Assembly: GCF_003751305.1 (NCBI RefSeq)
Contig: NZ_RJKV01000001.1
Location: 1,407,586 to 1,471,585 of the forward strand
Length of the DNA stretch: 64,000 nt
DNA from: Stenotrophomonas rhizophila
GTDB lineage: Bacteria; Pseudomonadota; Gammaproteobacteria; Xanthomonadales; Xanthomonadaceae
Direction of reading: 5' to 3'
The position numbers and the translations under genes were made by a program. The first letter of the stretch is position 1; each line of letters opens with the position of its first letter. The notes under the pieces are model-generated. The model was not told the DNA's origin and made no database searches. It was given only the letters and a program-made list of their open reading frames with translations. Positions 26,847 through 35,210 of this stretch are shown piece by piece.

Positions 26847-26872
26847 GGTGCCGCTGCCTCTGCAGCGGCACC
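26847..26872 (-). terminator. Intra-operon hairpin after the receptor gene
   Basis: GGTGCCGCTGC and GCAGCGGCACC form a perfect 11-bp stem with a 4-base loop, 6 bases beyond the receptor stop. No T-run follows on the minus strand. It probably protects the 3' end of receptor mRNA or partly terminates, so that the receptor is made in excess over SapC, the cupin-like protein and the flavoprotein. Confidence 0.6.
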
Positions 26873-26878
26873 CACCGT

Positions 26879-29800
26879 TCAGAACCTGTAACGAACGCCG
26901 AGCATGTAACGCGGGCTCTGGTCAGCCAGCTTCACGATCATCTGCGAGGTGCGCGAGCGCCAACGGACGTCCTCACCGGTCAGGTTGATCGCCTCAAGAC
27001 CGAACGACCAGTGATCATCCAAGGTGTAGTTCACACTGAGATCCCACTGTTCGTACGCTTCCACGTAGTACGGATTGCGACTGGTTCCCTGGTTGGCGAG
27101 GATCAGGTACTGGTCACGCCAGTTCCACGCCAAACGTACCGACCAACCATATTTTTCGTACATTAGCACGGCGTTTGCGGTGTCACTGAGGCCGGTCAGC
27201 GCGAACTGGTCGATGAGCGGATCGCCCCCGTTGTTGTAGCCGACATCGCCATCCACCAGGGTGTAGTTGGCGAGGACGCCGAAGCCGGTATCGCCGAAGA
27301 AGTACTGGCCACCGAGCTCCCAACCGTGCAGCTTTGCCTGGTTCTGGTTGATGGGACGGTTGACGCTGAACTGGTAGAGCGGATCATCGCCCTCCCCGTA
27401 CAGGTCATAGGCCGCCTCGGTCGCCAGAACCTGCGCGTCGGTGCCGTTATAGGCGCCCAGTCCGGCCGGATTGTTGCGCAGCAACGCCAGCGCGGTGAAC
27501 AGGGCCGTATCGTTGGCCGAGCAGGCCGCCGCATTGGCCGCACCGACCTGGGTGATACAGGCGCCGCTGTTGAGGAACGCCAATGCGGCCTGCGCATCCG
27601 GACCGGCGGTGGGATCCCTCAGCCCATACAGATTCTCCTGCACGATGGTGTTGCCGATGAAGTTGTTGACGGACTTGTTCCAGTACGTCAACGACACGTA
27701 GCTGGCGTCGGCGAAGTACCACTCCAGTGCCAGGTCGAGATTGTCCGACTCCAGCGGCTTCAGCTGCGGGTTCTGTGCGGTGCCGCTGGCCCGCGAAGAC
27801 GGATCGATCAGCACCGAACCAAACGGTTGCTGTGCGGTCGGGCCTGCGTAGAGGTTGCCGATCGGCGCGCGCGCGATGCTCTTGCCGAACGAGACGCGGG
27901 CCTTCAGATCGTCCATGAGGTCGATGCTGAAGTCGAGGTTGGGCAGGATGTAGCTGTAGCTGTTCTTTTCGGTGAACGGCTGTTGCTCATCGGACAACAC
28001 CACGCGGAAGTCGTTGTTGGACTGCCATTCGATGGCCTCCGGGATGGCGATGACGGACGTTGACACCACATCGGTGGTTTCGTAGCGCACGCCCAGGCGG
28101 GTATTGGTGCGCAGGCCGCCCAGCTCGCCGTCCAGCTCGACCTGGAAATATGCCGACTTGGTCTTCTCCTCCACCAGGTTGTCGGCGGCGCGCTGCGGGC
28201 TCACGCCGAGACTGGCGCCATAGTTGTCCGCCGCCCATTGCGCCAGGCGGCCCGCATCGCCGCGCCAGGCGGTGAAGCTGTTGGCATTGAAGTCGTTGAA
28301 CAACCCGACGATGTTGACCGGCTGCAGCAGGTCCATCAGCCCGTTGGCCACATCTCCGTCAACGTTGGCCACGCCCCAGTCGCCCAGGGTGTTGTAATTC
28401 TCCGCGGCCTGGATCCGGTGGGTGGTCTGCTTGCTGGAGTCGACGCCAAACTGGAAGCGGCCCCGGTCGAAGCTCCATTCACCGTCGACGCGTCCCTGCT
28501 TGATCTCGCTGACCTGGGTCTGCGAATTGATGCGCAGCACCTGCGAACCAATCTCGCCCGGCACGAAGCCGGGGTTGACCACGCCGTTGGTTTTGGCGAT
28601 GGCATCGGCCGTGCTCGGGTACCAGACCTGGGTGCCCACGGGCAAGCCGTTGTTGAAGTTCATTTCCTGCACCCAAGATCCACCGCAGTGCGGCCCGCTG
28701 GTGCAGTTGTTGGTGCCGGCGATGCTGCTGAAGATGGAGCCGCCCCCGGTAAGCGGATCGTTCGGCCGACTTTCGTTCTTTGAATTGTGCGCGTCGAAGG
28801 TCAGCTTGAACCGGTCGGTGACGTTCCACAGTGCATTGAAGCCGAGCGATCCCAGCTTGTACTTCTGCATGCTGCGCTGCTGTTCAAGCCCGAAATCCTT
28901 GGTCCCGGCGATCTCACGGATATAGACCGGGGTTGCGACCGCACCGCTGGTGTCGAACGTGACATCGGTGTAGTTGCTGTTCTGCAGCCACATGCCCTGT
29001 TCGCCACGATTCTCGGTGATCTCGTTCGTCGAATAGGTGTAGTCCAAGGTCAGGGTCACCGCATCGGTCGGTGCGAACTGCAGCACCGCCTGGCCATTGA
29101 TGCGCTCACGTTCGAACTCGGAGAACGCATAGCGAAGGTCGTTCGGACGACCGTACAGCGCGCCCACCGCCGGTGCATTGACCACGGTCGGGTTGCCGGG
29201 CATCGTGCCGGTCCACGGCTGGATGTTCCAGTAGTTGTTGGTGGCCTGCACCGAGCCACCCTTGCGCTTCTGGTAGCTCGCACTCACGCCAACGCCGAAG
29301 GTCTTGTCCGGGTTGCTGTAGCTGAAGATGCCGGACAGTTCGGGCGTCAGGTCGCTGTCGAACGGCTGGCTCTGGTCGGAGACGACCTTGGCACCGGCAC
29401 TGGCGATGGTGCCGTCATGATCGAACGGGCGTCCGGTCAGGATGTTGATGGTGGCGCCGATACCGCCGCTGGGGACATTGGCCTGGCTGGTCTTGTACAC
29501 CTCGATGCCATTGATGGATTCGGCGGCCAGCTGGGCGAAGTTGAAGGCACGGGTACCTCCGTCCACACCGCCGATGGCGACCTGCCCGGACGCGCCGAAC
29601 GCATCCGCGCCCGGCATCTGCCGCCCGTTGAGCGTGACCATGTTGAACTGTGGACCAAAGCCACGCGCAGTGACCTGTGCACCTTCACCATCACGGCGTT
29701 CGATGGAGATACCGGTGATGCGCTGCAGCGACTCGGCCAGGTTGGTGTCCGGGAACTTGCCGATGTCCTCGGCACTGATGGCATCCACCACGCCGGCCGA

Positions 29801-30010
29801 GTCGCGCTTGATGTCCATTGCCTGGCTGAGGCTGTTGCGGATGCCGGTGACCTGCACGGTGTCCAGCTGCGTCGGGCTGGGCTGGCCCTGCGACTGGGCC
29901 ACCGGTGCGGGCGTTGGCGTGTCCTGGGCAAATGCGGGATTGATGACTAGGACGCCACCGACAAACGTAAACATGGCCCTGGAGGTGAACTTCGCCAGCG
30001 TGCGGCTCAT
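26879..30010 (-). CDS. TonB-dependent receptor, TonB-Xanth-Caul type, probable xylo-oligosaccharide importer
   Basis: A 1043-residue outer-membrane receptor, from ATG 30010 (MSRTLAKFTSRAMFTF) with a G-rich ribosome site. The signal peptide ends at NPAFAQD, and a TonB box-like TVQVTGIR follows. The plug has DAISAEDIGKFPDTN, ESLQRITGISIERRDGEG and RGFGPQFNMVTLNGRQMPG, which are hallmarks of the TonB-Xanth-Caul carbohydrate subfamily. The barrel ends in YMLGVRYRF with a terminal aromatic. The xyl-box-like palindrome in its upstream region and the xylan enzyme genes nearby point to xylo-oligosaccharide uptake. Substrate identity is inferred, not read directly. Confidence 0.93.
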   Translation of the reverse strand: MSRTLAKFTSRAMFTFVGGVLVINPAFAQDTPTPAPVAQSQGQPSPTQLDTVQVTGIRNSLSQAMDIKRDSAGVVDAISAEDIGKFPDTNLAESLQRITGISIERRDGEGAQVTARGFGPQFNMVTLNGRQMPGADAFGASGQVAIGGVDGGTRAFNFAQLAAESINGIEVYKTSQANVPSGGIGATINILTGRPFDHDGTIASAGAKVVSDQSQPFDSDLTPELSGIFSYSNPDKTFGVGVSASYQKRKGGSVQATNNYWNIQPWTGTMPGNPTVVNAPAVGALYGRPNDLRYAFSEFERERINGQAVLQFAPTDAVTLTLDYTYSTNEITENRGEQGMWLQNSNYTDVTFDTSGAVATPVYIREIAGTKDFGLEQQRSMQKYKLGSLGFNALWNVTDRFKLTFDAHNSKNESRPNDPLTGGGSIFSSIAGTNNCTSGPHCGGSWVQEMNFNNGLPVGTQVWYPSTADAIAKTNGVVNPGFVPGEIGSQVLRINSQTQVSEIKQGRVDGEWSFDRGRFQFGVDSSKQTTHRIQAAENYNTLGDWGVANVDGDVANGLMDLLQPVNIVGLFNDFNANSFTAWRGDAGRLAQWAADNYGASLGVSPQRAADNLVEEKTKSAYFQVELDGELGGLRTNTRLGVRYETTDVVSTSVIAIPEAIEWQSNNDFRVVLSDEQQPFTEKNSYSYILPNLDFSIDLMDDLKARVSFGKSIARAPIGNLYAGPTAQQPFGSVLIDPSSRASGTAQNPQLKPLESDNLDLALEWYFADASYVSLTYWNKSVNNFIGNTIVQENLYGLRDPTAGPDAQAALAFLNSGACITQVGAANAAACSANDTALFTALALLRNNPAGLGAYNGTDAQVLATEAAYDLYGEGDDPLYQFSVNRPINQNQAKLHGWELGGQYFFGDTGFGVLANYTLVDGDVGYNNGGDPLIDQFALTGLSDTANAVLMYEKYGWSVRLAWNWRDQYLILANQGTSRNPYYVEAYEQWDLSVNYTLDDHWSFGLEAINLTGEDVRWRSRTSQMIVKLADQSPRYMLGVRYRF

Positions 30011-30336
30011 GAACGAGCCCCCCGGCCTTGGGTACGACGGAACGTAGAAGCGCTCATGACTCTCCCCTCTGACATAACGATCGAATGGATGTACCGCCCC
30101 TCCTGGGGGCACGTACGGGCGATGCCCGTCTTCCACACCGAACATCGCAGCGCGCTTTGTGCGCGTGCTGCGACTCACACTCGCTTTCAGGCTTGCCAGA
30201 ACAGCCGCGTGGTAAAGGGGGGGTACCCGCTGGCCTTACCCCGGCACAGTGGTAGCGCTACCATCACGTCACGGGCGCAGACTAATCACCCGCGGTCGCG
30301 CTTGTCATCATGCAGCGCAGCAAAGGAGTCCACGTC
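30011..30336. other. 326-bp divergent control region between receptor and LacI gene
   Basis: No convincing gene lies here. It contains the 14-bp palindrome at 30250-30263. Between that site and the receptor start lie about 240 bases of G/C-rich sequence, implying a long receptor leader if transcription starts near the operator. Run-on frames from the receptor gene cross the region but show no domain features. A GGAG site at 30324-30328 serves the LacI gene. Confidence 0.6.
30250..30263. promoter_or_regulatory. xyl-box-like LacI operator upstream of TonB receptor
   Basis: TGGTAGCGCTACCA is a perfect 14-bp palindrome, and 13 of its 14 bases match the site at 23449. It lies between the divergent receptor and lacI-type genes, so binding could repress both, including autoregulation. 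Resemblance to the known Xanthomonas xyl-box supports control by a XylR-like LacI protein. Confidence 0.85.
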
Positions 30337-31452
30337 GTGAAGCACAGCCCCAAAGCGGCCCGCCGCAAGGCAAGCGCCCTCACCATCGATGATGTTGCCG
30401 CGCATGCAGGCGTCTCGGCCATGACGGTGTCGCGTGTGATCAACGGCCATGCCGGCGTGCGCGAAGGCAACCGCGCGCGCGTCATGCGCAGCGTGCGCGA
30501 ACTGGACTACCGGCCCAATCTGGCGGCCAGCACGCTGGCGGCAGCGCAACACACCTGCATCGCGTTGATCTACACCAACCCCAGCGCCAGCTACTTGCGC
30601 GAACTACTGGTCGGCGCGCTGCGCGGCTCCACCCGGGCCGCGGCGCAGCTGGTGATCGCTACCTGGGATGAGCTGGGCGCCCAGGCGCGTCGCGACGCCG
30701 CGCGGCAACTTGCCAGCAGCGTGGCGGGCGTGATTCTTCCTCCGCCCCTGTGCGAATCGAACGACATCGTCGACGAATTCGTGACCGCGGGTATTCCCGT
30801 GGTCTCCATCGCCTCCAGCCATTTCAGCGACAGGCTGTCCTGCGTGCGCATCGATGATCGTCGCGCCAGCCACGAGATGGTGTCGCATCTGATCGCGCAC
30901 GGGCATACGCGCATCGGCTACATCACCGGCGATCCGAACCAGACGGCCAGTGCGCACCGCTGGCAGGGCTACCGCGATGCGCTCGCCGATGCAGGGATCG
31001 GTTACGACGACACACTCATCCAGCCCGGTTACTTCACGTATCGCTCGGGGCTGGAGGCGGCCGAACGGCTGTTGGCCCTTCATCTGCCGCCCAGCGCGAT
31101 CTTTGCCAGCAACGATGACATGGCGTCGGCCGTGGTTTCCGTCGCGCATCGTCGCGGCCTCGATGTGCCGCGTGATCTGTCGGTGGTGGGCTTCGATGAC
31201 ACCTCCGCCTCCACGATGGTGTGGCCGGAACTGACCACGATCCATCAGCCCGTGGCGGAGATGGCCGACACCGCCATCGACATCCTCCTGCGGGAGATCC
31301 GACGCCCCGCCTCCTCGGTGCAGGGCACCATCAATCAGGTCCTTGCGCACCAGCTGGTCACGCGGGCGTCCGTCGCCCGTCCTACACGATCGGCATCACG
31401 GCAGCCGGCACCTGGCGCGAGGCACGCAGGTATCGCAGGTACTTCCCGATGA
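30337..31452 (+). CDS. LacI-family transcriptional regulator, XylR-like (paralogue 2)
   Basis: A 371-residue LacI protein with helix-turn-helix LTIDDVAAHAGVSAMTVSRVIN and a sugar-binding domain (IFASNDDMASA, LSVVGFDDTSAS). GTG 30337 has GGAG 8 bases upstream and is preferred over ATG 30310, which has none. It is divergent from the receptor and next to the palindrome at 30250. It is the duplicate of the regulator at 19365. Its C-terminus is longer, about 25 residues rich in Arg, Ala and Pro, and overlaps the 3' end of the convergent gene by 71 bp. Confidence 0.9.
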   Translation: MKHSPKAARRKASALTIDDVAAHAGVSAMTVSRVINGHAGVREGNRARVMRSVRELDYRPNLAASTLAAAQHTCIALIYTNPSASYLRELLVGALRGSTRAAAQLVIATWDELGAQARRDAARQLASSVAGVILPPPLCESNDIVDEFVTAGIPVVSIASSHFSDRLSCVRIDDRRASHEMVSHLIAHGHTRIGYITGDPNQTASAHRWQGYRDALADAGIGYDDTLIQPGYFTYRSGLEAAERLLALHLPPSAIFASNDDMASAVVSVAHRRGLDVPRDLSVVGFDDTSASTMVWPELTTIHQPVAEMADTAIDILLREIRRPASSVQGTINQVLAHQLVTRASVARPTRSASRQPAPGARHAGIAGTSR

Positions 31453-31897
31453 AGATGCCGGTGAACCCACCTGACAGCAGCAGGTAAGCGGCACGGAAAC
31501 CAGCATCGACGTTGAGCGATGGGGACACGGACAGCGCGACCTCGAAGCCGTACTTCACCGCAAAGGTGACCAGCAGCAACGGCAGCAGGCTGTAATCCGC
31601 ACTGCGCCACAGCGTCCCCGACGCCGCATTGAGCGTCAGCGTTGCCCGCCGCAGCAGCAACCACCCCAGACCCATGCCCACCCCGATGCCCACCAGCCAC
31701 TCGCCCCAGGCCTCCCAGGACGCGCCGAAGCGATGGGCCAGCGACCAGAGGCCCCATGCGGTGAACAGCGTCGGCACGATGGCCAGTTTGGCAAGCGAGG
31801 TTTCACCGGGCTTCATGGCCGCGACGCCACGCGTGACCAGGAAGATCAGGATCGCCCAGACCCACACTGGGGTATTCGACACGAGTTGCTGCAGCAT
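31382..31897 (-). CDS. Small integral membrane protein, DUF6622-like
   Basis: A 171-residue protein from ATG 31897 (MLQQLVSNTPVWVWAILI) with four to five hydrophobic segments separated by short loops, ending in GIFIGKYLRYLRA. The layout resembles the DUF6622 group of predicted inner-membrane proteins, whose role is unknown. It converges on the LacI gene, and their 3' ends overlap by 71 bp. The gene stands alone, with the next minus-strand gene 127 bp upstream. Confidence 0.65.
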   Translation of the reverse strand: MLQQLVSNTPVWVWAILIFLVTRGVAAMKPGETSLAKLAIVPTLFTAWGLWSLAHRFGASWEAWGEWLVGIGVGMGLGWLLLRRATLTLNAASGTLWRSADYSLLPLLLVTFAVKYGFEVALSVSPSLNVDAGFRAAYLLLSGGFTGIFIGKYLRYLRASRQVPAAVMPIV

Positions 31898-31989
31898 GCT
31901 CACAGGACGTCCTTGATGTAGAGGGGTGCCGGCCATGGAGTGCCGTGCGGAAGTGGCAACATTCTCGCGTTGCACCCACCCATCACAAG

Positions 31990-32001
31990 TGACAGCTGTC
32001 A
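31990..32001. repeat. 12-bp perfect palindrome in intergenic region
   Basis: TGACAGCTGTCA lies between the aldehyde dehydrogenase stop (32025) and the start of the small membrane protein gene (31897). It could be an operator for the latter. A chance palindrome of this length is also possible. Confidence 0.3.
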
Positions 32002-32024
32002 GGCATCTGGGAGTACAGGGCGGC

Positions 32025-33407
32025 TCAGCCCCGCCGCATCAGGATCATCTTCTCCTGCGACATGTCCCGCATCGTGTACGGAATGCCCCCGGTGCCGTAG
32101 CCAGACTCGCGGCGGCCGGCGAACGGCATCCAGTCGGTGCGGAACGCGGTGGGGTCGTTGATCATCACGGCCGAGGCATCCAGCCGGTTGGCGGCGCGCA
32201 GGGCGATGTCGATATCCTGCGCGAACACGCTGGCCTGGAAGGCGGTAGGCAGGGCGTTGGCGCGCGCGATCGCCTCGTCGAGGTCGGTGTAGCGATAGAC
32301 GGCCACCACCGGGCCGAAGACTTCCTGCGTGGTCACCCGCGCGTCGCTGGCCGGATCGAGCAGCACGGTGGGCTGCAGTGTGGTCTCGGAAAGTCGTTTG
32401 CCGCCCGTGGCGAGCTGCGCGCCGCCGCGCACGGCCTCCTCTATCCATTCGGCGACGCGGTCCGCCTCGCGCGGCTGGATCAGCGGGCCCACCTCGGTGT
32501 CCTTCAGGGTCGGGTCGCCGGTTCGCAGCCGTTCGACCCGCGCGATGAGGGCCTCGGTGAAGTCGTCGGCAATGTCGTGGTGGACGAAGATGCGCTGCGT
32601 GGACACGCACACCTGGCCGGCGTGGTAGTAGCCGCCCTTGACGATCGGCTCGATGATTCTGCCCAGGTCCGCACTGCGGTCGACGATGGCCGGTGCCACC
32701 CCGCCGTGTTCGAGTGCCGAGCGTGCGCCGTGTGCCAGCTTGGCGTGCAGCGACCACCCTACCCTCGCCGAGCCGATGAAGCTGAGGAAGGCAATGCGCT
32801 TGTCGGTGGCCAACGCTTCGGCCAGGTCATTGCCATCCGGCAGGAAACTCTGGCACCACGCCTCGGGCAGTCCGGCCTCATGCACCATCGCCACGAATTC
32901 GAGGCAGGACAGTGGCGTCGCGGACGCGGGCTTGATGATGACCGGGCAACCCACTGCGATGGCCGGGGCCACCTGGTGGACGATCAGATTCAGTGGGTGA
33001 TTGAACGCCGAGATCGCCGCAACGACGCCGATGGGTTCGCGCGTGGTGAAGGCCCAGCGCGCTTCCGACGCGGCCGATAGCCCCATCGGGATTTCGCGGC
33101 CGGCGAAGTTGCGCAGTTCGTCGGCGGCGTTGTGGACGCCATCGATGGCGCGCGTGGTTTCAACGATGGCATCCGGCAACGGCTTGCCACCCTCGCGTGC
33201 AATCTGCAGGGCCAGATGGTCGCGCTTGGCGTCCATCAAGGCGGCAAGTCTGCGCAGGATGGCGATGCGCTGGTGCGGATGGAGCCAGCCGTCGCGGTTC
33301 TTGAAGACCCGCTCGGCGGCGTCGAGCTTGCGCTCCAGCGCTGTGGCAGTGTCGAACCCGATCTCGGCGATGGGCGCGCGGTCAAAGGCCTGTACGACGG
33401 TCAACAT
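32025..33407 (-). CDS. Aldehyde dehydrogenase family protein
   Basis: A 460-residue NAD(P)-dependent aldehyde dehydrogenase with catalytic Glu233 (ALEHGG) and Cys267 (AGQVCVST). The ISAFNHPLNLIVHQVAPAIA segment and the C-terminal FAGRRESGYGTGG are typical of lactaldehyde/phosphonoacetaldehyde-type members. The start is strong: GAGGAG lies 6 bases before ATG 33407. It is 34 bp downstream of the acetolactate-synthase-like gene on the same strand, so the two probably form an operon that oxidises an aldehyde or 2-oxoacid-derived product. The exact substrate is unknown. Confidence 0.85.
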   Translation of the reverse strand: MLTVVQAFDRAPIAEIGFDTATALERKLDAAERVFKNRDGWLHPHQRIAILRRLAALMDAKRDHLALQIAREGGKPLPDAIVETTRAIDGVHNAADELRNFAGREIPMGLSAASEARWAFTTREPIGVVAAISAFNHPLNLIVHQVAPAIAVGCPVIIKPASATPLSCLEFVAMVHEAGLPEAWCQSFLPDGNDLAEALATDKRIAFLSFIGSARVGWSLHAKLAHGARSALEHGGVAPAIVDRSADLGRIIEPIVKGGYYHAGQVCVSTQRIFVHHDIADDFTEALIARVERLRTGDPTLKDTEVGPLIQPREADRVAEWIEEAVRGGAQLATGGKRLSETTLQPTVLLDPASDARVTTQEVFGPVVAVYRYTDLDEAIARANALPTAFQASVFAQDIDIALRAANRLDASAVMINDPTAFRTDWMPFAGRRESGYGTGGIPYTMRDMSQEKMILMRRG

Positions 33408-33441
33408 CTTGAGCTCCTCTCGGAAGGATCAGCAGTGGCGA

Positions 33442-35097
33442 TCATGCGCAGCCCACATCCGGCGTGCGGTTGCGCAGCTCATCCACCAGCACGCGGGTGT
33501 TTTCGGCATAGTCGATCGGCACGTCCAGCACGTGGACGCCGCCGCCAGCGAAGGCGGCTTCGATCATGGGCGCCAGATCGCCTACCGCGGTCACCCGGCT
33601 CCCTTTGGCGCCGTAGGCCTCGGCGTACTTCACGAAATCCGGATTGCCAAAGCGCATCCCGAAATCCTCGAAGCCATCCACCGCCTGCTTCCAGCGGATC
33701 ATGCCGTAGGCGCTGTCGTTGAGGATCACCACGACCAGGTTGAGTCCCAGCCGCACGGCGGTTTCCATCTCCTGCGAGTTCATCATGAAGCCGCCGTCAC
33801 CGCATACCGCCATGACCCGACGCTGCGGGTACAGCATCGCCGCCATCATGGCCGACGGCAGGCCGGCCCCCATCGTGGCGAGTGCGTTGTCGAGCAGCAG
33901 TGTATTGGCGACATGCGTGCGGTAATTACGGGCGAACCAGATCTTGTACATGCCGTTGTCGAGACAGACGATGCCATCCTCCGGCATGGCCTCGCGCACG
34001 TCATGCACGACCCGTTGCGGCGTGATCGGGAAGCGGTCCTCCTCGGCGCGGTCGTTGAGACGGGCGAGGATCTTCTGGCGCAGCGCGACCATGCCTTCGT
34101 CCGCCGTCAGGCGGCCGTCCAGCCGCTCGGCCAGGGCATCCACCGAGGCGCCGATGTCGCCCAGCACTTCGATATCCGGATGGTAGACCTGCTCGACGGT
34201 GGCGGACTGGAAGCTGATATGGATGACCTTGGGCCCACCACTGCTCTTCATCAGGAAGGGCGGCTTTTCGACGGTGTCATGGCCGATGGAGATGATCAGG
34301 TCCGCGCGGGCGACGGCTTCGTGGACATAGTCGCCTTCCGAGAGCGCGGCCGTTCCCATGTACAGGTTGGAGCCGCCGGTGACGGCGCCCTTGCCCATCT
34401 GCGTGTTGAAAAACGGCAGGCGGGTCCGCGCGACGAACGCGGAAAGCGCTTCGGTGAGCCACGGGCGGCTTCCGGCCGCGCCGATCATTACCAGCGGTCG
34501 TTTGGCGGCCAGGATGGCTGCCTCTGCGCGGTCGAGCGCGGCAGACGGTGCGATCGGACGCTCCAGCGGATGGACCGGGATGACGGGGATATCCTCCACC
34601 TCCTCGCCGGCGACATCCTCTGGAAGCTCCAGATGCACTGGCCCGGGTCGCTCTTCCATGGCCACGCGGAAGGCATCGCGCACGGTGGCCGGAATCGCGG
34701 CCGGGCTGACGATCTGACGCGTCATTTTCGTGAGCGGCTTCATCGAGGCCACGATATCCACGATCTGGAACCGTGCCTGCTTGGCGCTCATCACCGGCTT
34801 CTGCCCTGTGATGAGAATCATCGGCCACGCGCCGAGGTGGGCATAGGCCGCGCCAGTGGAGAAATTCAGCGCGCCAGGTCCGAGCGTGGCCAGGCAGACG
34901 CCCGGCCTGCCCGTGAGCCGGCCATGGGTGGCGGCCATGAACGCGGCGGCCTGCTCGTGGCGGGTAAGCACCAGCTCGATGTGCGAGGTCCGCAGCGACT
35001 CCAGGAAGTCCAGGTTCTCCTCGCCCGGCACGCCAAAGATGCGGTCTACGCCTTCGTTCTCCAGCGCCTTGACCAGTAGATCCGAGCCCTTCTGCAT
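33442..35097 (-). CDS. Thiamine-diphosphate enzyme, acetolactate synthase-like
   Basis: A 551-residue ThDP-dependent enzyme. The cofactor-activating Glu48 lies in TRHEQAAAFMA, and the ThDP/Mg motif GDGGFMMNSQE followed by VVILND lies near 434-462. Segments such as LGPGALN and ITGQKPVMSAKQARFQ resemble catabolic acetolactate synthase (AlsS/IlvB-like). No regulatory-subunit gene is adjacent, which fits a catabolic rather than a biosynthetic role. AAGGA lies 8 bases before ATG 35097, and a TATAGT -10-like hexamer lies about 30 bases upstream of the start. Other ThDP decarboxylase activities are possible. Confidence 0.82.
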   Translation of the reverse strand: MQKGSDLLVKALENEGVDRIFGVPGEENLDFLESLRTSHIELVLTRHEQAAAFMAATHGRLTGRPGVCLATLGPGALNFSTGAAYAHLGAWPMILITGQKPVMSAKQARFQIVDIVASMKPLTKMTRQIVSPAAIPATVRDAFRVAMEERPGPVHLELPEDVAGEEVEDIPVIPVHPLERPIAPSAALDRAEAAILAAKRPLVMIGAAGSRPWLTEALSAFVARTRLPFFNTQMGKGAVTGGSNLYMGTAALSEGDYVHEAVARADLIISIGHDTVEKPPFLMKSSGGPKVIHISFQSATVEQVYHPDIEVLGDIGASVDALAERLDGRLTADEGMVALRQKILARLNDRAEEDRFPITPQRVVHDVREAMPEDGIVCLDNGMYKIWFARNYRTHVANTLLLDNALATMGAGLPSAMMAAMLYPQRRVMAVCGDGGFMMNSQEMETAVRLGLNLVVVILNDSAYGMIRWKQAVDGFEDFGMRFGNPDFVKYAEAYGAKGSRVTAVGDLAPMIEAAFAGGGVHVLDVPIDYAENTRVLVDELRNRTPDVGCA

Positions 35098-35210
35098 AGC
35101 GTCGATCCTTTTGGTGAGGATGGATCACTATACCCGGGGGGATTTCAGGGTTTGGTGACAGCCAATTCCCCCTGTGAAATCATCCAACGTTGGCCGTGCG
35201 GCGAGCGTGT

